DNA of 20,618 bases from positions 1 through 20,618 of the forward strand of contig CAYYWV010000047.1 of NCBI GenBank assembly GCA_964475385.1. The letters run 5' to 3'. This document shows positions 15,757-20,618 of this stretch, one piece after another. Position numbers and translations under genes: made by a program. The stretch is from CAYYWV01 sp964475385. GTDB taxonomy: Bacteria; Pseudomonadota; Alphaproteobacteria; JAAXGF01. Below the pieces are notes generated by a model. It was given only the letters and a program-made list of their open reading frames with translations. It was not told where the DNA came from and ran no database searches. Position 1 is the stretch's first letter, and every line of letters begins with the position of its first letter.

Positions 15757-17244
15757 ATGCCAGGGGCGGCGATCAGATACGTGAGAAGGGGCCGGATCGA
15801 GACGATCCGCGGCCTCGACCCGACGACCACGCTTCTCGACTATCTGCGCCTCCACCGTCGCTTGCGCGGAACCAAGGAGGGCTGCGCCGAGGGCGACTGC
15901 GGGGCCTGCACGGTGGTTCTCGCCGAGCTTCGCGGCCGGAGGCTGCGTTACCGGGCGGTCGATTCCTGCATCCACTTCATCGGCATGATCGACGGCAAGG
16001 CGCTGATCACGGTGGAAGACCTAGCCACGGCCGGCGACGGCGGCGGGCCGCATCCCATTCAGCGCGCGCTCGCCGCGCATCACGGCTCGCAGTGCGGGTT
16101 CTGCACGCCGGGGATCGCGATGGCCCTGTTCGCGCTCGCCAAGACGCGAGCGGCCGCCGGGCTCGGGCCGCCCGACCGCGCCGCGCTCGACGAGGCGCTC
16201 GCGGGGAATCTCTGCCGCTGCACGGGCTATCTGCCGATCGCGCGGGCGGCGCAAAGCCTGGACCCGGCCGCGCCCGACCGCTTCGCCCGCGAGGAGGCCG
16301 AAACCATCGCGCTTCTGCGCCGCCTGCGCCGCCGCCGCGGCCTCGCTTACCGGGCCGGGGGCAAGCGGTTCTTCGCGCCCCGGAGCGCGGACGAGGCCGC
16401 CGCGATCCTCGACCGCGAAAGGGGCGCGACGGTCATCGCCGGCGCGACCGACGCCGGGCTCTGGGCGACCCAGGAAGGCCGCGCGATCGAGACCGTGGTC
16501 TGGCTCGGCGCGGCGCGCGATCTCGCGCGGATCGAACGGGGCGCGGACGCGCTCGCCATCGGCGCGGCGGCGACCTACGCGGACGCGGCCCAAGCGCTCG
16601 CCGAGCTCGCGCCCGCGATCGCGCCGATGCTCAAGCGGCTGGGATCGGTCCAGATTCGCAATATGGGCACCATCGGCGGCAACCTCGCCAACGCCTCGCC
16701 CATCGGCGACATGGCCCCGGTCCTGATCGCGCTCGACGCCCGGCTCGCGCTGCGGCGGGGAGACGCGCGGCGCGCGATCGCTGTCGAGGACTTCTTCACC
16801 GGCTATCGCGAGACCGCGCTCGCGCCCGGCGAATTCATCGAGGCGATCCGCATTCCGCGCCCCGGCCCGGCGACCCGGATCGCGGTCTATAAGATTTCGA
16901 AGCGCTTCGACGAGGACATCTCGACGGTGCTGGCCGCGTTTTCGCTGACGCTCGAGGACGGCGCGGTCCGCGCCTTGCGCATCGGGATGGGCGGCATGGC
17001 GGCGACGCCGGCGCGGGCGCGTCGGACCGAAGCGGCGATCCTGGGGCGGCCGTGGACGCGCGCGACCGTGGCCGCGGCCAAGCGCGCGCTCGCGGCCGAG
17101 TTCAGCCCCATCACCGACATGCGCGCGTCGGCCGAGTACCGGGCGCTGGTCGCGGGCCGGCTCCTCGACCGGCTGTTGATCGAGACCGCCACGCCCGAGG
17201 TCGAGACCGAGCTGCGCCCCATCGCGGCGGCGGCCGGGCGATGA
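15757..17244 (+). CDS. xdhA: Xanthine dehydrogenase small subunit (2Fe-2S and FAD)
   Basis: XdhA carries electrons from the molybdenum centre in XdhB through two iron-sulfur clusters to FAD and then NAD+. The 495-residue product has the plant-type ferredoxin domain (TKEGCAEGDCGACTVV; Cys43, Cys48, Cys51, Cys71), the helical second cluster (GSQCGFCTPG with Cys113 and Cys116; NLCRCTGY with Cys153 and Cys155), then the FAD domain (ATVIAGATDAGLW, IRNMGTIGGNLANASPIGDM) and the CO-dehydrogenase flavoprotein C-terminal domain (YKISKRFDEDISTVLAAF). This fused Fe-S/FAD layout is the bacterial XdhA type. The ATG at 15757 has only a weak ribosome-binding site (GAGCGG). Its stop overlaps the xdhB ATG, which implies coupled synthesis of the two subunits. 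Confidence 0.95.
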   Translation: MPGAAIRYVRRGRIETIRGLDPTTTLLDYLRLHRRLRGTKEGCAEGDCGACTVVLAELRGRRLRYRAVDSCIHFIGMIDGKALITVEDLATAGDGGGPHPIQRALAAHHGSQCGFCTPGIAMALFALAKTRAAAGLGPPDRAALDEALAGNLCRCTGYLPIARAAQSLDPAAPDRFAREEAETIALLRRLRRRRGLAYRAGGKRFFAPRSADEAAAILDRERGATVIAGATDAGLWATQEGRAIETVVWLGAARDLARIERGADALAIGAAATYADAAQALAELAPAIAPMLKRLGSVQIRNMGTIGGNLANASPIGDMAPVLIALDARLALRRGDARRAIAVEDFFTGYRETALAPGEFIEAIRIPRPGPATRIAVYKISKRFDEDISTVLAAFSLTLEDGAVRALRIGMGGMAATPARARRTEAAILGRPWTRATVAAAKRALAAEFSPITDMRASAEYRALVAGRLLDRLLIETATPEVETELRPIAAAAGR

Positions 17245-19589
17245 ACGACCGCGCGAAAGGGGTCGAGGACGCGACCGCCGCGGTCGGCGCCGCGCTCGCC
17301 CACGACAGCGCGCTCAAGCACGCGACCGGCGAGGCGGTCTACGTCGACGACATTCCTGAGCCCCCGGGCACGCTGCACCTTCACATCGGACTGAGCGCGG
17401 AGGCGCACGCGCGGATCACCCGCCTCGACCTCGATGCGGCGCGCGCCGCGCCCGGCGTGGTCGCGGTGCTGACCGCGGCCGACATCCCGGGCGTCAACGA
17501 CGCCGGCCCGGTCCGCGCCGACGACCCGATCTTCGCCGAAGGCGTGGTCGAGTACGCGGGCCAGGCCCTGTTCGCGGTCGCCGCCGAGACCCGCGAAGAG
17601 GCCCGCGCCGCGGTCAGGCGCGCGCAAGTGGAGTACGCCCCGCTGCCGGCGATCCTCGCCATCGAGGACGCGCTCGCGAACGAGTCCTACATCGAGCCGC
17701 CGCGAACCTTCCGCCGGGGCGACGCCGCTGCGGCCATCGCCCGCGCGCCCCATCGGCTTTCGGGCGAGATCCGGATCGGCGGCCAGGACCATTTCTACCT
17801 CGAAGGCCAAGTCGCGCTCGCCATCCCGATGGAGGACGGCGACCTTCTCGTCCACTCCTCGACCCAGCACCCCTCCGAGGTCCAGCGCCTGGTCGCGCGC
17901 ATGCTGGGCCGGCTCGACAACGCGGTCACGGTCGAGGTCCGGCGCATGGGCGGGGCCTTCGGCGGCAAGGAGAGCCAGGCCGCCGCCTTCGCCTGCATCG
18001 CCGCGCTCGCCGCCCATCGCACGGGCCGCCCCGCCAAGCTGCGCCTCGGGCGCGAAGACGACATGCGCATGACCGGCAAGCGCCACGACTTCCTGGTCCG
18101 CTACACGGTCGGCTTCGACGAGACGGGGCGCATTCTCGGCGCCGACATCATGCTCGCCGGGCGCTGCGGGCGTTCGGCCGATCTGTCGATGGCGGTCAAC
18201 GACCGCGCGATGCTGCATGCCGACAACGCCTACTTCCTCGAGAACGTCGCGATCCGGTCGTATCGCTGCCGGACGCATACGGTCTCGAACACCGCGTTTC
18301 GCGGCTTCGGCGGGCCGCAGGGAATGATGGCGATCGAGGCCGCGATCGACGACATCGCGCGCGCGCTCGGGCGCGACCCGGCCGAGGTCCGCCGGCGCAA
18401 CCTCTATGGCGGCGCGCCGCGCAACGTCACGCCCTACCACATGACGGTCGAGGACGGCGACCTGCTCGCAACCCTGTTCGACCGGATCGAGGCTTCCTCG
18501 GATTACGCCGCGCGGCGGGCGGAGATCGCCGCCTTCAACGCGCGCAGTCCTGTCATCAAGCGCGGCATCGCGCTCACCCCGGTCAAGTTCGGGATCTCGT
18601 TCACCGCGCCCGCGCTCAACCAGGCGGGCGCTCTGGTCCACGTCTATGCGGACGGCAGCGTGCACCTCAACCACGGCGGCGCCGAGATGGGCCAAGGCCT
18701 GTTCATCAAGGTGGCGCAAGTGGTGGCCGAGACCTTCGGGATCGGGATCGACCGAGTCAAGGTCACCGCGACCAACACCGGCAAGGTGCCCAACACCGCG
18801 CCGACCGCGGCGTCCTCGGGCAGCGACCTCAACGGCAAGGCGGCCGAGGCCGCGGCCAGAACCATTCGCGACCGGCTCGCCGCCTTCGCGGCCGAGCGCT
18901 TCGGCGTCGATGCGCGCGAGGTGGTCTTCGCCAACGGCCGGGTCCGCGCCGGCGCGGCCGAGATCGCCTTCGGCGAGCTCGCCCGCCAAGCCCATCTCGC
19001 GCGGATCAGCCTGTCGTCGACCGGCTTCTACCGCACGCCCAAGATTCATTTCGACCGCGAGGCCGGGCGCGGGCGGCCGTTCTTCTACTTCGCCTATGGG
19101 ACGGCGGTCTCGGAGGTCGCGGTCGACAGCCTGACCGGAGAATACCGGGTGCTGCGGGTCGATATCCTCCACGACGTCGGGCGCTCGCTCAACCCGGCGA
19201 TCGACCGCGGCCAGATCGAAGGTGGTTTCGTCCAGGGCATGGGCTGGCTGACGACCGAGGAGCTGTGGTGGGACGCAGAGGGGCGGTTGCGCACCCATGC
19301 GCCCTCAACGTACAAGATCCCGGTGATGAGCGACGTGCCGGAGGACTTCCGCGTGACGATCCTCGAAGGGGCGGCCAACCGCGAGGACACGATCTACCGC
19401 TCGAAGGCGGTGGGCGAGCCGCCCTTGATGCTCGCGATCTCGGTGTTTCATGCGCTGCGCGACGCCATCGCCGCCTTCGGGCGCGGCCCGGTCGCGCTCG
19501 ACGCCCCGGCGACGCCCGAACGCGTCCTGATGGCGATCGAGGCCCGGCGCGCCGTCGAATCGCAGCCGGCGGCGGGAGCGCGGGCATGA
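17241..19589 (+). CDS. xdhB: Xanthine dehydrogenase large (molybdopterin) subunit
   Basis: XdhB hydroxylates hypoxanthine and xanthine to urate at a molybdenum cofactor. The 782-residue product spans the family: N-terminal hammerhead domain (GEAVYVDDIPEP), the GGQDHFYLEGQ block (Gln182), GGAFGGKES (Glu244), Arg322 in VNDRAMLHADN, FRGFGGPQG (Arg354, Phe356), GGAEMGQGLF for cofactor binding, and catalytic Glu726 in VGEPPLML. These correspond to bovine Gln767, Glu802, Arg880, Phe914 and Glu1261, so the purine-binding residues are intact, favouring a true xanthine dehydrogenase over aldehyde or CO dehydrogenase relatives. Start and stop overlap xdhA and xdhC by four bases each. A long antisense open frame beneath it is a composition artefact. 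Confidence 0.96.
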   Translation: MNDRAKGVEDATAAVGAALAHDSALKHATGEAVYVDDIPEPPGTLHLHIGLSAEAHARITRLDLDAARAAPGVVAVLTAADIPGVNDAGPVRADDPIFAEGVVEYAGQALFAVAAETREEARAAVRRAQVEYAPLPAILAIEDALANESYIEPPRTFRRGDAAAAIARAPHRLSGEIRIGGQDHFYLEGQVALAIPMEDGDLLVHSSTQHPSEVQRLVARMLGRLDNAVTVEVRRMGGAFGGKESQAAAFACIAALAAHRTGRPAKLRLGREDDMRMTGKRHDFLVRYTVGFDETGRILGADIMLAGRCGRSADLSMAVNDRAMLHADNAYFLENVAIRSYRCRTHTVSNTAFRGFGGPQGMMAIEAAIDDIARALGRDPAEVRRRNLYGGAPRNVTPYHMTVEDGDLLATLFDRIEASSDYAARRAEIAAFNARSPVIKRGIALTPVKFGISFTAPALNQAGALVHVYADGSVHLNHGGAEMGQGLFIKVAQVVAETFGIGIDRVKVTATNTGKVPNTAPTAASSGSDLNGKAAEAAARTIRDRLAAFAAERFGVDAREVVFANGRVRAGAAEIAFGELARQAHLARISLSSTGFYRTPKIHFDREAGRGRPFFYFAYGTAVSEVAVDSLTGEYRVLRVDILHDVGRSLNPAIDRGQIEGGFVQGMGWLTTEELWWDAEGRLRTHAPSTYKIPVMSDVPEDFRVTILEGAANREDTIYRSKAVGEPPLMLAISVFHALRDAIAAFGRGPVALDAPATPERVLMAIEARRAVESQPAAGARA

Positions 19590-20618
19590 GCTTCGACTGG
19601 CTGGATGCGCTCGCGGACGCGCTCGCCGCGGGGCGCGAGGCCGCGCTCGTCACCGTGATCGAGGCCGAGGGCTCGACCCCGCGCGAGGCCGGCGCGCGCA
19701 TGGCGGTCACCGCAGACGGCATCGCCGGCACCATCGGCGGCGGCCGGCTCGAGCTTCTCGCGATCAAGCGCGCGCGCCGCCTCCTCGCCGATCCTGAACA
19801 ACCGGGGACGCTGATCGAACGGCTCGCCCTCGGCCCTTCGCTCGGCCAGTGCTGCGGCGGCGCGGCGCGAATTCTCGTCCAGCGCATCGCGGCGGCCGAC
19901 GCCGACTGGATCGCAGACGCCCGCGCGCAAGCCCGCAGCCGCCGTCCCTTCGTGACCGCGACCGTGCTCGACGCCCGAGGCGCCACGTTTCTCGTGACCG
20001 AGGACGCCGCGCCCCAAGCGCTTTCGGCGGAGGCGCGCGCGCAAGCGCAAGCCATGCTCGACGCCGGCCCCGGCGCGCGCATTATCGCGCCCTGCGGCCG
20101 CGAGCCGGGCGTCGTCTTGGGTCGCGCCGCGCCGAGCGACTTCGTGATCTTCCTGTTCGGCGCGGGCCACGTGGGCCGCGCCATCGCCCGCGTGCTCGAA
20201 GGCGTTCCTTGCCGGCTGGTCTGGATCGACGACCGCGAGGGCGTCTTTCCCGAGCGCACGGGGCGCAACGTCGAGACCGTGTTCGCCGCCGAGCCGGCGC
20301 GGCTCGTCGCCCATGCGCCGCCCGGCGCCTGGTTCTTGGTGATGACCCATAGCCACGCGCTCGACTTCGAAATCTGCGAGCGCGCGCTCGCGCGCGGCGA
20401 CTTCGCCTATCTCGGCCTGATCGGGTCCAAGACCAAGCGCGCGCGGCTGGCCAAGCGCGTGGCCGAGGCCGGGCATCCGCCCGAGGTCATGCGGGGGCTC
20501 ACCTGCCCGATCGGGATCGACGGCATTCCCGGCAAGACCCCGGGCGAGATCGCCATCGCGGTCGCGGCCGAACTTTTGCGCCTGCGCGCCGCGCCTGCGG
20601 CGAGCGAACCTGCGGCGA
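19586..20618 (+). CDS. xdhC: XdhC-type molybdenum cofactor insertion protein (runs off the right edge)
   Basis: XdhC binds molybdenum cofactor, promotes its sulfuration and delivers it to XdhB; it is not part of the final enzyme. The 344 residues visible contain the N-terminal XdhC/CoxI domain (LVTVIEAEGSTPREAGARM, GTIGGGRLE, GQCCGGAARI with Cys89 and Cys90) and the C-terminal Rossmann domain (FVIFLFGAGHVGRAIARVL, Gly192-Gly197; YLGLIGSKTKRARL; GIDGIPGKTPGEIAIAVAAE). No stop occurs before the window ends, but all recognised blocks are present, so only a short tail should be missing. The ATG overlaps the xdhB stop, completing a coupled xdhABC operon. Confidence 0.94.
   Translation, partial: MSFDWLDALADALAAGREAALVTVIEAEGSTPREAGARMAVTADGIAGTIGGGRLELLAIKRARRLLADPEQPGTLIERLALGPSLGQCCGGAARILVQRIAAADADWIADARAQARSRRPFVTATVLDARGATFLVTEDAAPQALSAEARAQAQAMLDAGPGARIIAPCGREPGVVLGRAAPSDFVIFLFGAGHVGRAIARVLEGVPCRLVWIDDREGVFPERTGRNVETVFAAEPARLVAHAPPGAWFLVMTHSHALDFEICERALARGDFAYLGLIGSKTKRARLAKRVAEAGHPPEVMRGLTCPIGIDGIPGKTPGEIAIAVAAELLRLRAAPAASEPAA

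Noticed and set aside
16887..19298. An 803-codon open frame antisense to xdhA and xdhB
   Set aside because: It mirrors the codon pattern of xdhB, has no domain signature, and no promoter or ribosome-binding site was seen for it.
19586..20618. xdhC as a broken or truncated gene
   Set aside because: The missing stop is due to the window edge; both domains are intact with no frameshift.

Overview
The window is high-GC DNA densely packed with genes in the style of an alphaproteobacterium; a Rhodospirillales-like origin is my inference from gene content and order. Genes are translationally coupled throughout: eight junctions share four bases (ATGA, or GTGA for thiD). There is no tRNA, rRNA, CRISPR array or insertion sequence. 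The accessory-looking part is the left edge.

Region 1 (1-856). The left edge carries the N-terminus of an exported HAF-repeat protein on the minus strand. Upstream lies a near-perfect sigma-54 promoter (482-497). Farther upstream are two copies of a bipartite motif, GTGTAAA-N4-ACCGACA (571-590 and 716-735), at enhancer-like distances. I think this is the least conventional signal in the window.

Region 2 (857-6880). This is a thiamine island. A minus-strand operon thiE-thiD-thiO-thiS-thiG diverges from thiC. Each arm has its own promoter and its own TPP riboswitch, and each leader carries a hairpin that can hide the ribosome-binding site. ThiC makes HMP-P and ThiD phosphorylates it. ThiO, ThiS and ThiG build the thiazole, and ThiE joins the two halves.

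Region 3 (6881-8325). A single enolase-superfamily (mandelate racemase/galactonate dehydratase-like) gene of unknown substrate. The usual first metal-binding Asp appears to be Gly.

Region 4 (8428-20618). A purine catabolic island. Unit A (minus): puuE-uraD-allC-M20 hydrolase-guaD. Unit B (plus, divergent from A): uraH. Unit C (minus): a GntR/FCD regulator followed by puuD. Unit D (plus, divergent from C): xdhA-xdhB-xdhC, with xdhC running off the right edge. Together these cover guanine to xanthine (GuaD), xanthine to urate (XdhAB, with XdhC inserting the cofactor), urate to 5-hydroxyisourate (membrane PuuD with a cytochrome c tail), then UraH, UraD, PuuE and AllC to allantoate and its hydrolysis. 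No enzyme for ureidoglycine or ureidoglycolate is recognised, so the uncharacterised M20 hydrolase inside unit A is a candidate for a neighbouring step. Possible operators (a GntR-like palindrome, an inverted repeat over the puuE promoter, an FNR-like box) lie in the two divergent intergenic regions.
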